NCBI RefSeq assembly: GCF_001874625.1
Contig: NZ_CP017671.1
Coordinates: 806,001 to 870,000 of the forward strand
DNA: 64,000 bases
DNA from: Providencia rettgeri
Lineage (GTDB): Bacteria > Pseudomonadota > Gammaproteobacteria > Enterobacterales > Enterobacteriaceae
Direction of reading: 5' to 3'
The notes under the pieces were generated by a model. That model saw only the letters and a program-made list of their open reading frames with translations, was not told the DNA's origin and searched no databases. The translations under genes were made by a program, and so were the position numbers. Of this stretch, positions 40,256 to 50,666 are shown piece by piece; position 1 is the stretch's first letter, and every line of letters begins with the position of its first letter.

Positions 40256-41397
40256 ATGGATTTTAGATTGAATGATGAGCAGGAGCTGTTTGTCGCAGGG
40301 ATCCGTGAGCTGATGGCCAGTGAAAACTGGGAAAGCTATTTTGCACAATGCGACCGCGACAGTATGTATCCTGAACGTTTTGTTAAAGCCTTGGCGGACA
40401 TGGAAATTGATAACCTGTTGATCCCAGAAGAGCATGGCGGTTTAAACGCTGGGTTTATTACAGTCGCTGCGGTATGGATGGAGCTGGGTCGCCTTGGCGC
40501 ACCAACGTATGTGTTGTACCAATTACCGGGGGGTTTAATACCGTACTCAGAGAAGGGACCCAAGAACAAATTGATAAAATTATGGCATTTCGCGGTACAG
40601 GTAAACAAATGTGGAACTCTGCGATTACGGAGCCCGGCGCGGGTTCTGATGTAGGGAGTTTACAAACAACTTACCAACGCCGTAATGGCAAAGTTTATCT
40701 CAATGGTAGCAAATGTTTTATCACCAGTAGTGCTTACACACCATACATTGTGGTGATGAGTCGTGATGCAGATTCTCCTGATAAACCTGTTTTCACCGAG
40801 TGGTTTTTAGATATGAGCAAACCCGGTATCAAGGTCAATAAACTTGAGAAACTGGGCCTACGTATGGATAGCTGCTGCGAAATTACCTTTGATAACGTTG
40901 AACTGGATGAAAAAGATATGTTTGGCCGTGAAGGTAACGGCTTTAACCGTGTGAAAGAAGAGTTTGACCATGAGCGTTTCTTAGTCGCATTGACTAACTA
41001 TGGAACTGCAATGTGTGCATTTGAAGATGCAGCCCGTTACGCCAATCAACGTGTTCAGTTTGGTGAAGCAATTGGCCGTTATCAATTAATTCAAGAAAAA
41101 TTTGCACATATGGCGATCAAGCTCAATTCAATGCGTAACATGTTATATGAAACTGCTTGGAAGAGTGACAACGGATTGATTACCTCTGGTGATGCAGCAA
41201 TGTGTAAATACTTCTGTGCGAATGCGGCATTTGAAGTCGTAGACTCTGCGATGCAGGTACTGGGTGGTGTAGGTATTGCTGGTGAGCATCGAATCGCACG
41301 TTTCTGGCGTGACTTGCGTGTAGACCGTGTATCTGGTGGTTCAGATGAAATGCAAATACTGACATTAGGCCGCAGTGTACTGAAACAGTACCGCTAA
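40256..41397 (+). pseudogene. caiA: Crotonobetainyl-CoA reductase CaiA, frameshifted
   Basis: Acyl-CoA dehydrogenase family flavoprotein that reduces crotonobetainyl-CoA to gamma-butyrobetainyl-CoA. The frame from ATG 40256 runs [12 protein letters not shown] to YVLYQLPGG, then leaves homology and continues to a stop at 40654. The conserved remainder ([14 protein letters not shown] to the C-terminal LKQYR) is in the -1 frame. The break is at a run of six G (40528-40533); seven would restore 380 aa, the E. coli length. Downstream residues are intact ([32 protein letters not shown]). It may be a true mutation, a slippage-variable tract or a sequencing error. Confidence 0.9.
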
Positions 41398-41460
41398 TAG
41401 CTGAATGTTTATTGGTTGGCTTTTTAAGAAGGCCAGCCAAATTTAACAGGAGATTAGAAC

Positions 41461-42681
41461 ATGGCAGAGCATTTACCAATGCCAGAATTTGGCCCATTAG
41501 CAGGGGTCAGAGTGGTGTTTTCAGGGATTGAAATAGCCGGTCCATTTGCAGGGCAAATGTTTGCAGAATGGGGCGCGGAAGTGATTTGGATAGAGAACGT
41601 AGCTTGGGCAGACACTATCCGTGTTCAACCCAATTACCCACAGCTATCAAGGCGTAATTTACGCGCATTATCATTGAATATCTTTAAGGATGAAGGGCGT
41701 GAGGCATTTCTAAAATTAATGGAAACAACGGATATATTCATTGAGGCGAGTAAAGGACCTGCATTTGCCCGTAGAGGGATCACCGATGAAGTACTTTGGC
41801 AACATAACCCTAAATTGGTTATCGCCCATTTATCAGGCTTCGGGCAATACGGTGACCCTCAATACACTAACCTAGCTGCCTACAATACTATTGCACAGGC
41901 TTTTAGTGGTTATCTTATCCAAAATGGTGATAAAGACCAGCCAATGCCAGCCTTTCCTTATACTGCTGATTATTTTTCAGGCATGACAGCTACAACAGCG
42001 GCTCTAGCTGCATTGTATAAAGCCCGTGAAACGGGGAAAGGGGAAAGTATTGATATTGCCATGTATGAAGTCATGCTACGAATGGGGCAATACTTCATGA
42101 TGGATTACTTCAATGGTGGTGAAATCTGCCCGCGGATGACCAAGGGGAAAGACCCCTATTACGCAGGTTGCGGCCTTTATAGTTGTAATGATGGCTATAT
42201 TGTGATGGAAATCGTCGGTATCACACAAATCCAAGAAATATTTAAAGATATTGGCCTTGCTCATCTTCTTGGTACACCAGAAATACCGGAAGGCACACAG
42301 CTTATTCATCGTATTGAGTGCCCCTATGGGCCTTTAATGGAAGAAAAACTTGATGAATGGTTAGGTGCTCGCTCAATTGATGAGGTGCTAGCGAGATTAG
42401 CCGAACTCAACATTGCAAGCGCCAAAGTTTTAACCATTCCTGAATTAGAAACCAACCCACAATATCTGGCTCGTGAGTCGATCACCAGTTGGCAGACTAT
42501 GGATGGAAAAACCTGTCGTGGCCCAAATGTGATGCCAAAATTCAAAAATAATCCAGGGCAAATTTGGCGTGGTATGCCATCACATGGCATGGATACGACA
42601 GAGATACTAAAAAATATTGGATATAGCGAAATTGATATTCGGGGGTTAGTCGACAAAGGATTAGCCAAAATAGTTGATTAA
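41461..42681 (+). CDS. caiB: L-carnitine CoA-transferase CaiB
   Basis: Class III (formyl-CoA transferase family) CoA-transferase moving CoA from gamma-butyrobetainyl-CoA to carnitine. The N-terminus [27 protein letters not shown] (41494-41574) is the CoA-binding start. The catalytic Asp is expected near residue 170, where AYTADYFSG-like sequence occurs ([17 protein letters not shown]). Length 406 aa (E. coli 405). AGGAGA precedes the ATG. Confidence 0.96.
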   Translation: MAEHLPMPEFGPLAGVRVVFSGIEIAGPFAGQMFAEWGAEVIWIENVAWADTIRVQPNYPQLSRRNLRALSLNIFKDEGREAFLKLMETTDIFIEASKGPAFARRGITDEVLWQHNPKLVIAHLSGFGQYGDPQYTNLAAYNTIAQAFSGYLIQNGDKDQPMPAFPYTADYFSGMTATTAALAALYKARETGKGESIDIAMYEVMLRMGQYFMMDYFNGGEICPRMTKGKDPYYAGCGLYSCNDGYIVMEIVGITQIQEIFKDIGLAHLLGTPEIPEGTQLIHRIECPYGPLMEEKLDEWLGARSIDEVLARLAELNIASAKVLTIPELETNPQYLARESITSWQTMDGKTCRGPNVMPKFKNNPGQIWRGMPSHGMDTTEILKNIGYSEIDIRGLVDKGLAKIVD

Positions 42682-42751
42682 TTGAATGGGTAGTCAGGTC
42701 AATTAATCCAACTGGCCTGATATTCATTAGGGAAATGATGGGAAACAATTA

Positions 42752-44311
42752 ATGGATGTAATCGGTAAACAAAATTTGCGCCAAATGTGGGATGACCTAG
42801 CGTTGACCCATCGGGATAATAAGGCGCTTATCTTTGAATCCTGCGATGGAAATATTCGAGAATTCAGTTATATAGAAATGAATCAGCAAATTAATCGCAC
42901 AGCAAATCTCTTTTTAGATTATGGAATACAAAAAGGGGATAAGGTTGCTTTACATTTAGATAATTGCCCAGAGTTTTTCTTTTGCTGGTTTGGCTTGGCG
43001 AAAATTGGGGCGATTATGGTCCCAGTTAACGCACGCTATAAATACCATGAAGCCGCTTGGATTATGCAAAACTGCCAACCTCGTATGGTGGTCACTTGTG
43101 CGTCTTTTTTAGATATTTATCAACGTGTACTTGATGATAAAAGTACCAGCCTTGAGCACATTTTTTTAATTTCAGATATGTCGTTTAAACCGCAGGAAGG
43201 CATTTCAAACTTTTTGCTTGAACAAGCACAAAAACCGACAGAGTTAACCCAACTTATTGAGCTTAGTGTGGGTGATACTGCGGAAATCTTATTTACCTCA
43301 GGTACCACTTCCAAACCGAAAGGGGTGGTTATTACCCATTACAACTTACGCTTTGCGGGTTATTACTCTTCTTGGCAGAACACGTTACGTTCCGACGATA
43401 TTTACCTTACGGTAATGCCAGTCTTTCATATCGATTGCCAATGTACAGCATCGATGGCGGCATTTTCAGTGGGTGCAACATTTGTCTTACTTGAGAGATA
43501 CAGTGCGAGACGTTTCTGGCAGCAAGTTGTAAGGCACCAAGCCACTGTTGTTGAGCTGATCCCCATGATGATCCGTACGCTTTTAAGCCAGCCGCTGGCG
43601 GATAATGAAAAAGACCATTGCTTACGTGAAGCCATGTTTTACCTCAACTTGAGTGATGAGGAAAAAGAGCAGTTTATGGCTCGATTTGCTGTGAAAAGTT
43701 TTCTGACTTCTTATGGCATGACGGAAACTATTGTGGGGCTAATTGGGGATAGACCTGGTGATATCCGCCGTTGGCCATCCATTGGTCGTCCTGGTTTTTG
43801 CTATAAAGCGCAAATTAGGGATAAAACCAATCAACCTGTTGCCACTGGGGTGATTGGTGAGCTTTGTGTGAAGGGAGAACGAGGTAAAACTTTATTTAAA
43901 GAGTATTACAACAACCCTGAAGCCACAGAAAAAACATTTGATGAGCAAAATTGGATGCACACAGGCGACTATGCATACCAAGATGAAGATGGATTTTTCT
44001 ATTTTGTGGACAGAAGCATCAATATGATCAAACGAGGCGGTGAGAACGTCTCATGTAGTGAAATTGAAAATATTATTGCTTCACATCCTTTGATTGTTGA
44101 CGTGGCGGTGATTGGTGTTGCTGATGAGATCCGTGATGAAGCGATTAAAGCCTTTATTGTGTTAGAAGAGGGTGAAACATTAACTCAGGAAGAGTTTTTC
44201 GCTTTTTGTGAAAAGCAAATGGCGAAATTTAAAGTGCCATCATGGGTTGAGGTACGTAAGGATTTACCGCGTAACTGTTCTGGAAAAGTGCTGAAAAAAC
44301 ATCTGCAATAA
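42752..44311 (+). CDS. caiC: Crotonobetaine/carnitine-CoA ligase CaiC
   Basis: AMP-forming acyl-CoA synthetase that primes the pathway by making the betainyl-CoA thioester. ATP loop [12 protein letters not shown] near residue 184, SYGMTET near 330, and the adenylation hinge and Lys region ([19 protein letters not shown], then SGKVLKKHL at the C-terminus). Length 519 aa (E. coli 517). Confidence 0.96.
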   Translation: MDVIGKQNLRQMWDDLALTHRDNKALIFESCDGNIREFSYIEMNQQINRTANLFLDYGIQKGDKVALHLDNCPEFFFCWFGLAKIGAIMVPVNARYKYHEAAWIMQNCQPRMVVTCASFLDIYQRVLDDKSTSLEHIFLISDMSFKPQEGISNFLLEQAQKPTELTQLIELSVGDTAEILFTSGTTSKPKGVVITHYNLRFAGYYSSWQNTLRSDDIYLTVMPVFHIDCQCTASMAAFSVGATFVLLERYSARRFWQQVVRHQATVVELIPMMIRTLLSQPLADNEKDHCLREAMFYLNLSDEEKEQFMARFAVKSFLTSYGMTETIVGLIGDRPGDIRRWPSIGRPGFCYKAQIRDKTNQPVATGVIGELCVKGERGKTLFKEYYNNPEATEKTFDEQNWMHTGDYAYQDEDGFFYFVDRSINMIKRGGENVSCSEIENIIASHPLIVDVAVIGVADEIRDEAIKAFIVLEEGETLTQEEFFAFCEKQMAKFKVPSWVEVRKDLPRNCSGKVLKKHLQ

Positions 44312-44398
44312 TCGAATAACTCTATTAATTACGCGAACGTTTTGGCTGCAACTTTCTGTAGGCAAAATGGCAGCGCATGATGACTAAAGGATTGCACT

Positions 44399-45184
44399 AT
44401 GAGCGAATCATTAAAAATTACCCGTAATGGCTCCATTTTGGAAATCGTACTTGATAGACCTAAAGCAAATGCGATAGATGCAAAAACCAGTTTTAAAATG
44501 GGGGAAGTTTTCCTTAATTTCCGCGATGATCCTTCGCTGCGTGTCGCCATTATAACAGGAGCAGGAGAGCGATTTTTCTCTGCGGGTTGGGACTTAAAAT
44601 CTGCGGCAGAAGGTGAAGCACCTGATGCCGACTTTGGTCCCGGTGGCTTCGCCGGACTCACTGAAATTTTCAATTTAAACAAACCAGTGATTGCTGCTGT
44701 TAATGGTTATGCGTTTGGTGGAGGCTTTGAACTAGCTTTAGCGGCAGATATGATCATTTGCTCTGAAAATGCCAGTTTTTCCTTACCAGAGGCCCAACTT
44801 GGTATTGTGCCTGATAGCGGCGGTGTCTTGCGTTTACCTAAAATCTTACCAGCACCGATCGTGAATGAAATGGTGATGACGGGAAGGCGTATGGATGCTC
44901 AGGAAGCATTACGCTGGGGGATCGCTAATGAAGTAGTACCAATGGAAAGTTTAATGGAAAAAGCACGTGAACTCGCAGAAAAAATCACTCAAAGTGCACC
45001 ACTTGCGGTTGCGGCCTTGAAAGAAATTTTTCGCGCAACCGGAGAGCTTACTGTTGAAGAGGGTTATAAGCTTATACGCAGCGGTGTGCTGACAAACTAC
45101 CCCGCGGTTTTACACTCCGAAGATGCAACAGAAGGTCCGCTGGCGTTTGCCGAAAAACGTTCACCAAGTTGGAAAGGGCGCTAG
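44399..45184 (+). CDS. caiD: Carnitinyl-CoA dehydratase CaiD
   Basis: Crotonase-fold enzyme that interconverts L-carnitinyl-CoA and crotonobetainyl-CoA. The oxyanion-hole regions are [14 protein letters not shown] and [17 protein letters not shown], and the acidic catalytic stretch is [19 protein letters not shown]. Length 261 aa, identical to E. coli. AAGGA before the ATG. Confidence 0.97.
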   Translation: MSESLKITRNGSILEIVLDRPKANAIDAKTSFKMGEVFLNFRDDPSLRVAIITGAGERFFSAGWDLKSAAEGEAPDADFGPGGFAGLTEIFNLNKPVIAAVNGYAFGGGFELALAADMIICSENASFSLPEAQLGIVPDSGGVLRLPKILPAPIVNEMVMTGRRMDAQEALRWGIANEVVPMESLMEKARELAEKITQSAPLAVAALKEIFRATGELTVEEGYKLIRSGVLTNYPAVLHSEDATEGPLAFAEKRSPSWKGR

Positions 45185-45207
45185 TTCATTTAGCAAAGAG
45201 GTGAATT

Positions 45208-45801
45208 TTGAGTTTTTACGCTTTTGAAGGGGTGATCCCAGTTGTTCACCCTACCGCATATGTACATCCATCAGCGACGGTGATTGGTGATGTGATTATC
45301 GGTGAAGGGGTGTTTGTTGGGCCTAACGCTTCTTTACGTGGAGACTATGGCCGTTTGATCATAGAAAAAGGCGCCAATATTCAGGATTGTTGCATTATGC
45401 ATGGTTATAGCGATGTCGAAACCATTGTCCACGAGTGTGGGCATATAGGCCACGGAGCTATTTTGCATGGATGTATTATTGGTCGTGATGCATTAGTGGG
45501 AATGAACAGTGTGATTATGGATGGAGCCCTGGTTGGTGAACAAAGTATTGTTGCGGCGATGAGCTTTGTTAAAGCTGGGTTTCAAGGCGAACCTCGCCAA
45601 TTACTGGTTGGCAGCCCTGCACGTTTTGCTCGTCATATTCGTGAGGAAGAATTGCATTGGAAGCAGCTCAATACGAAAGAATATCAAGACTTAGCCATTC
45701 GATACCGACAAGGATTACATGAAACGTTACCCTTGATAGAAATAGAGTTGAATAGGCCAAGGCTCATGGGGACAACGGATGTCAAACCTAAAGGCCAGTA
45801 A
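45208..45801 (+). CDS. caiE: Carnitine operon protein CaiE (hexapeptide repeat)
   Basis: Left-handed beta-helix protein of the gamma-carbonic anhydrase/PaaY type, thought to help CaiB/CaiD activity, perhaps in cofactor supply. Hexapeptide repeats run from about residue 20 to 130 ([20 protein letters not shown] ...). Begins at a TTG codon placed 6 nt after AGAGGTG, giving SFYAFEG like E. coli SYYAFEG. Length 197 aa. Confidence 0.94.
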   Translation: MSFYAFEGVIPVVHPTAYVHPSATVIGDVIIGEGVFVGPNASLRGDYGRLIIEKGANIQDCCIMHGYSDVETIVHECGHIGHGAILHGCIIGRDALVGMNSVIMDGALVGEQSIVAAMSFVKAGFQGEPRQLLVGSPARFARHIREEELHWKQLNTKEYQDLAIRYRQGLHETLPLIEIELNRPRLMGTTDVKPKGQ

Positions 45802-45811
45802 TTAATCTTTG

Positions 45812-45840
45812 AACGCCCAGTTAAAAGCTGGGCGTTTTCA
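45812..45840 (+). terminator. cai operon terminator
   Basis: AACGCCCAG-TTAAAAG-CTGGGCGTT stem with TTTTCATT, 11 bp past caiE. Confidence 0.85.
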
Positions 45841-45872
45841 TTATCGACAGTGATTATTATGAAAAAATGAGG

Positions 45873-47186
45873 TTAGTTATTTTTTTGCTGTTCAGCTTTT
45901 TGAAACCACTCTTGAGCCACGCTTTCATTTTTTTCAACGCCATCACCATTTTTATACATCACACCGAGATTAAATTGTGCGGAAGCATTATTTTGTTCCG
46001 CGGCTTTGAGAAACCATTCTTTTGCAAGAGTATAACTCTGCGGCGTGCCAATTCCTTTTAGATACAATATGGCAAGCTGATTTTGCGCGGGCGCATAGTT
46101 TAGCTCAGCGGCTTTTTGATACCACTCTTTCGCTAAGCTATGATTTTGGTGGTTATCTTTTTCATCTTGGTACAATAATCCAAGATTATATTGTGCGGAT
46201 GGGTAATTTTGTTCAGCGGCCTTTTGTAGCCATTTTATTGCCATTTCTTTATTTTTAATGCCGCCATCACCATTTTTATACATCATGCCAAGATTATATT
46301 GTGCAATGACGTAATCTTGTTCTGCTGCCCTTTGAAACCATTCTCTGGCGGAGGTATAATCTGGTTGTTTTTCAGTGTCTTGAATATAGATAAGCCCTAA
46401 ATTGCTTTGAGCGGGTGCATGCCCTCGTTGTGCAGATTTTAGATACCATTCTTTTGCTAGTGAATTGTTGGGGGGAGTGCCTAACCCGTCTTGATGCATT
46501 AAACCTAAATTGTACTGAGCAGCCGCGTTTCCTTGCTCAGCGGCTTTTTGAAACCACCGCAACGCTTCTTGATAGCTTTGTTCGGTACCCAAGCCGTCTA
46601 AGTATATAAGTGCAAGGTTGAATTGCGCGTTTGTATTTCCTTTGTCTGCGGCACTTTGAAGCCACTTTAAGGCGAGGGGATAGTTTTTCTGGGTTCCGTC
46701 ACCGTTTAAGTACATTTCACCGAGTTGGCTTTGTGCGTCAATATAGCCTTTATCAGCAGCTTGTTGAAACCACTCTTTTGCTTGAGCAAGATCCTTCTTG
46801 GTTCCTTCCCCTTTTTTATGCATTATTCCAAGGTTATATTGAGCTTGCGCGTATCCCTGTTCAGCCGATTTCTGGAGCCAGCCCTTTGCCAGAGTATAAC
46901 TTTGCTGAGTTCCCAAACCTTGTAAATAAATTATCCCAAGATTGCTTTGTGCAGCGTCATATCCTTGTTCAGCGGCTTTTTGAAACCACTCTATTGCCTT
47001 AACATAGTCTTGCTTGGAGCCAGAACCGTTGAAATACATGATCGCGAGTTGATTTTGAGCCTCAATATTGCCTTGTTCTGCTAATATTTTTGTTTGCTCA
47101 AAGTTATCATTATTTAACTCTGGGTTTGAATATGCATGGCTTGCCGTTATTAACAATAGCGCGATTAGAAATAATTTATTTTTCAT
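45873..47186 (-). CDS. Secreted Sel1-repeat (SLR) protein
   Basis: A 437-residue protein with a signal peptide (1-20, cleavage after SHAYS) followed by eleven consecutive 36-residue Sel1-like repeats. Each carries A(A/S)AQ(Y/F/S/N)(N/Q)LG...Y..G.G and A..W(F/L/Y)QKAAEQ. The solenoid fills almost the whole mature protein, so it is a periplasmic (or exported) protein-protein interaction scaffold; the partner is unknown. It lies convergent to caiE and downstream of caiF on the same strand. E. coli has no such gene between caiE and caiF. Confidence 0.9.
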   Translation of the reverse strand: MKNKLFLIALLLITASHAYSNPELNNDNFEQTKILAEQGNIEAQNQLAIMYFNGSGSKQDYVKAIEWFQKAAEQGYDAAQSNLGIIYLQGLGTQQSYTLAKGWLQKSAEQGYAQAQYNLGIMHKKGEGTKKDLAQAKEWFQQAADKGYIDAQSQLGEMYLNGDGTQKNYPLALKWLQSAADKGNTNAQFNLALIYLDGLGTEQSYQEALRWFQKAAEQGNAAAQYNLGLMHQDGLGTPPNNSLAKEWYLKSAQRGHAPAQSNLGLIYIQDTEKQPDYTSAREWFQRAAEQDYVIAQYNLGMMYKNGDGGIKNKEMAIKWLQKAAEQNYPSAQYNLGLLYQDEKDNHQNHSLAKEWYQKAAELNYAPAQNQLAILYLKGIGTPQSYTLAKEWFLKAAEQNNASAQFNLGVMYKNGDGVEKNESVAQEWFQKAEQQKNN

Positions 47187-47540
47187 ATTAATTATAGGTG
47201 ATAAATAGCGTCCATTTTCTGCTATGAAAGTTAAGTTTTCTTAGCAACCTTTTAACCTAAACCAATATTCAGTAAATATTTCTCTCTTGGATAGGCAATA
47301 CTATACAGGCTTATTTTTCCCATAGATGGCTATCATGCCATAAATAATATATTTTTAGAATTATAAAGCTAGCTTTGCATCTCATTTGTTGAGTTGTATA
47401 AGTTATTGAAAGTATATCAAGAAAATTAATTTGTTGATTTTCGGCTGATAATACAAAGCGGGAAAAATACGCTTTTATCCCGCTTTGTCGACAGCCTTAA
47501 CGCAGACTTGAGCCCGTGTTTTTTTGATGTGATCATTATG
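47187..47540. other. Spacer between the Sel1 gene and caiF with palindromic repeat copy B
   Basis: 354 bp, AT-rich, no ORF. Contains the hairpin/repeat described at 47442-47490 and presumably the promoter of the Sel1 protein gene. Confidence 0.5.
47442..47490 (-). repeat. Small palindromic repeat, copy B; possible caiF terminator
   Basis: GGCTGATAATACAAAG then a perfect 10-bp stem CAAAGCGGGA/TCCCGCTTTG (47454-47487). It shares its flanking words and architecture with 18041-18087, but with different, base-paired stem residues. It lies 54 bp after the caiF stop and may end that transcript, although the T-run is weak. Confidence 0.5.
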
Positions 47541-47933
47541 TTAACGGCGTTGTGCCTTTGATAGCATCCATTGCCATTTTTGCTCTCGATTTAATTCACT
47601 CGGTGGCATAGATGCCGCTTTCACTGGAGAATCAATAGTGACTTTTTCAGATTGGTGGTTTCTAAGACGTGCATAAAGTTGATTATCAATTTTTGTAACC
47701 TTAATCAGCCTTTGGCACTGACAGCCACGACCCGATAATTTATTCGGGATCATTTTAACTTCACATTGAATTTCAGCTACGTCAGATAAAATATAAGAAA
47801 CAATATTAACCGCATTAGGGTGAGGGATATCAAAATTATTGGATATTTCTCTGGCGGTGATCCAGCGCCCTTGTTTCATTACCCAGTTAGCAATGGATAA
47901 ATACAAAGGTTCATTAATATATTGTCCACACAT
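47541..47933 (-). CDS. caiF: Carnitine operon transcriptional activator CaiF
   Basis: Activator of caiTABCDE and fixABCX in the presence of carnitine under anaerobiosis. The helix-turn-helix is probably in WITAREISNNFDIPHPNAVN (residues about 25-44). The diagnostic block CEVKMIPNKLSGRGCQCQRL is nearly identical to E. coli CaiF, as is the C-terminus LNREQKWQWMLSK. ATG 47933 follows GGGAG by 6 nt (130 aa; E. coli 131). A TTG four codons upstream is disfavoured. Convergent to the cai operon. Confidence 0.95.
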   Translation of the reverse strand: MCGQYINEPLYLSIANWVMKQGRWITAREISNNFDIPHPNAVNIVSYILSDVAEIQCEVKMIPNKLSGRGCQCQRLIKVTKIDNQLYARLRNHQSEKVTIDSPVKAASMPPSELNREQKWQWMLSKAQRR

Positions 47934-48502
47934 AAGCGCTCCCAAATATATTTATTAAAATTGGCTAAATAAAGAGAAACTATATGCAAATTGTAGTTGG
48001 AATGCGTTTATTTGTTTCCTGGTTTTTAAATTAAGAAAACAAAATAATTAAATATTAAAGCCTGGTTAAAATTGTTAAAATCATATAGTCGTTATTATTC
48101 AGTGTTAAGCATTGAAATATAATAGGAAAAGCTTTATTGCATAATGCAATGAAAAACCAATATAAGTCAGAGCTTAAGTTACACTGTCATACAGTGACAT
48201 AGTTCATATTAATGGATTTAAAAATAATTTGCATGTTTTTATTTTCAAAATTTACATTCAAGATAAATATTTTGTATATATTCTGTTTTAGAGTGAATAG
48301 AATAAATATCATTGTATATAATTTTATTATGTTTGGTTTTTTTATTTGTTATTATGATATAAAAATATAATTAAGATGTAAAAGCAGGGTTTAAAAGTGT
48401 TTTTTTTAAAAGTTGCATCGGAAATGAAATAATAGAGTTAAAGTTAACACTCTATATACTGTGTATATAAAAAGAAAATGAGAGTGATTAACTTTGTTAT
48501 TT
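47934..48502. other. caiF upstream region and gene-free AT-rich spacer
   Basis: About 570 bp without a credible gene. Near 48182-48199 two interleaved perfect inverted repeats occur (CACTG-N5-CAGTG and TGTCA-N5-TGACA), overlapping a CRP-like AGTGACATAGTTCATA (48193-48208). These are candidate caiF control sites. A nested hairpin lies at 48440-48495. Confidence 0.45.
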
Positions 48503-48537
48503 AAAAAGGCATTACATTATCATGGTAATGCCTTTTT
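48503..48537. terminator. dxs terminator (bidirectional)
   Basis: AAAAAGGCATTAC/GTAATGCCTTTTT stem with a 9-nt loop and poly-A/poly-T sides, 12 bp past the dxs stop. Confidence 0.85.
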
Positions 48538-48548
48538 TCGTTAACCTA

Positions 48549-50414
48549 TTACTTGGCTAAGTAGGTATTAATTGACTTAATAATACCCGTTGCATCTAAC
48601 CCGAGCTCAGCGATAAGTTCCTCTTGGCTACCTTGAGAAATAAAATAGTCTGGTAAACCAAGGTTTAAAACAGGAATGATTCTTTTTTCCTGCATTAGGA
48701 ACTCATTCACACCACTACCCGCACCACCCTTAATTGCATTTTCTTCGAGTGTAACGAGCACATCATGGCTGTTTGCCACCTCAAGGATTAAGGCTTCATC
48801 TAATGGTTTAACAAAGCGCATATCAACCACAGTCGCATTTAATTGCTCAGCGGCTTCTAATGCATGACTAAGTAACGTACCAAAACACAAAATAGCAACT
48901 TTTTCCCCTTGGCGACGGATAACTCCTTTACCAATTTCTAGTGGAGCTAAAGGCTGTAGCTGTGCACCTGTCCCCGTGCCTCGCGGGTAACGAATAGCAC
49001 TTGGACCATCTTGGTAATGGTAGCCAGTATGTAGCATTTGGCGGCATTCGTTTTCATCACTTGGTGCCATGATCACCATAGTAGGGATACAACGTAGGAA
49101 TGAAATATCAAATGAACCTTGGTGGGTTTGGCCATCAGCGCCAACAATGCCGGCTCGGTCAATAGCAAACATCACCGGTACTTTTTGGATAGCCACGTCA
49201 TGGATGACTTGGTCATAACCCCGTTGTAAGAAGGTCGAATAGATAGCGACGATGGGTTTATAGCCCCCAATAGCAAGACCAGCTGCAAAGGTGACAGCAT
49301 GCTGCTCTGCGATCGCGACATCGAAGTATTGATCAGGGAATTCTTTAGAAAACCGAACCATACCAGAGCCTTCGCGCATAGCTGGCGTAATTGCCATTAG
49401 CTTGTCATCATCTTTGGCTTCTTCGCACAGCCAATCCCCAAAGATTTTAGAGAATGTCGGTCCCGTCTCTTTGCTTTTGGGTAAAGTGAATGTGCTTGGG
49501 TCAAATTTTGGTACTGCGTGCCAACTGATCGGGTCCTTTTCGGCAGGTTCATAACCACGACCTTTTTTAGTCATGATATGTAAAAACTGTGGGCCTTTTA
49601 AATCACGCATGTTTTTTAAGGTTTGAACTAAGGCGACGACGTCATGTCCATCAACAGGGCCAATATAGTTAAAGCCTAATTCTTCAAACATGGTACCGGG
49701 AACAACCATACCTTTGATATGTTCTTCGGTCTTTTTCAGCAATTCTTTGATTGGCGGTAAGTTAGAGAAAACTTTTTTCCCACCTTCACGTAATGTGGTG
49801 TATAGCTTGCCAGAAAGCAGGTGAGCCAAATGGTTATTTAACGCGCCAACATTTTCGGAGATAGACATTTCATTATCATTTAAGATAACAAGCATATCGG
49901 GTGCGGCGTCCCCTGCGTGGTTCATGGCTTCGAATGCCATCCCTGCGGTGATAGCTCCATCACCAATCACACAGACGGTTTTACGGTTTTGCTTTTCTTT
50001 TTCTGCCGCAATAGCCATTCCTAAACCCGCACTAATCGATGTGGATGAATGGCCAACACTTAAAATGTCATATTCACTTTCTTCACGCCATGGAAAAGGG
50101 TGCAAACCATTTTTTTGACGAATAGTATCAATACGGTCACGACGACCCGTTAAAATTTTATGTGGGTAGGCTTGGTGACCGACATCCCAAACAAGGTTAT
50201 CAAACGGGGTTTTGTAGACGTAATGTAATGCGACGGTAAGCTCAACTGCACCGAGACCAGAAGCAAAGTGACCACTAGAACGGCCAACGCTACTCAGCAA
50301 AAACTGTCTGAGTTCATCACACAGCTTAGGCAAACTTTCTTTGGGCAACAGACGAAGCTCATCTGGTGTCTCTGCCAATGCTAGCGTTGGATATTTAGCG
50401 ATATCAATACTCAT
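48549..50414 (-). CDS. dxs: 1-deoxy-D-xylulose-5-phosphate synthase
   Basis: Thiamine-diphosphate enzyme joining pyruvate and glyceraldehyde-3-phosphate, the first step of MEP isoprenoid synthesis. TPP-binding motif [21 protein letters not shown] (about 149-169), GHSSTSIS, and catalytic Glu in [14 protein letters not shown] near 370. I start at ATG 50414 (621 aa; E. coli 620) to match [13 protein letters not shown]; an upstream ATG adds 11 unconserved residues. Downstream of ispA in the xseB-ispA-dxs order. Confidence 0.97.
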   Translation of the reverse strand: MSIDIAKYPTLALAETPDELRLLPKESLPKLCDELRQFLLSSVGRSSGHFASGLGAVELTVALHYVYKTPFDNLVWDVGHQAYPHKILTGRRDRIDTIRQKNGLHPFPWREESEYDILSVGHSSTSISAGLGMAIAAEKEKQNRKTVCVIGDGAITAGMAFEAMNHAGDAAPDMLVILNDNEMSISENVGALNNHLAHLLSGKLYTTLREGGKKVFSNLPPIKELLKKTEEHIKGMVVPGTMFEELGFNYIGPVDGHDVVALVQTLKNMRDLKGPQFLHIMTKKGRGYEPAEKDPISWHAVPKFDPSTFTLPKSKETGPTFSKIFGDWLCEEAKDDDKLMAITPAMREGSGMVRFSKEFPDQYFDVAIAEQHAVTFAAGLAIGGYKPIVAIYSTFLQRGYDQVIHDVAIQKVPVMFAIDRAGIVGADGQTHQGSFDISFLRCIPTMVIMAPSDENECRQMLHTGYHYQDGPSAIRYPRGTGTGAQLQPLAPLEIGKGVIRRQGEKVAILCFGTLLSHALEAAEQLNATVVDMRFVKPLDEALILEVANSHDVLVTLEENAIKGGAGSGVNEFLMQEKRIIPVLNLGLPDYFISQGSQEELIAELGLDATGIIKSINTYLAK

Positions 50415-50666
50415 TAGGTACTCACTTATAATTAATAAAAAACCCACATATTGAATACTCGGTACTGAAACAGTTATCTAAGTATTGCGGTGCGTAAATT
50501 TATCTACGCATATTGTGGGTGATCCTCATTGATTGCCTTTCTATAACTCGCTTAGTGTAAGCAATAGTCTGTCTGTTTTTTGAGTTATAGAATGTTCTGA
50601 AGATTCATCAAGGTAATAAATGCCGTAATTATCGACCTTCTTGTTGCCAAAAGGCAAAGCATATTG

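Noticed and set aside
40526-40534. Programmed -1 frameshift as the normal mode of caiA expression
   Set aside because: The slippery form fits, but no downstream stimulatory structure is evident and E. coli caiA is a single frame; kept only as an alternative in the finding.
40474-41397. A separate short acyl-CoA dehydrogenase gene starting at 40474
   Set aside because: The first residues are out-of-frame caiA sequence; homology begins only at the G tract, so this is the 3' part of frameshifted caiA.
45867-47002. Several plus-strand open frames across 45.9-47.0 kb
   Set aside because: They are antisense shadows of the Sel1 repeats and repeat for the same reason the Sel1 gene does.
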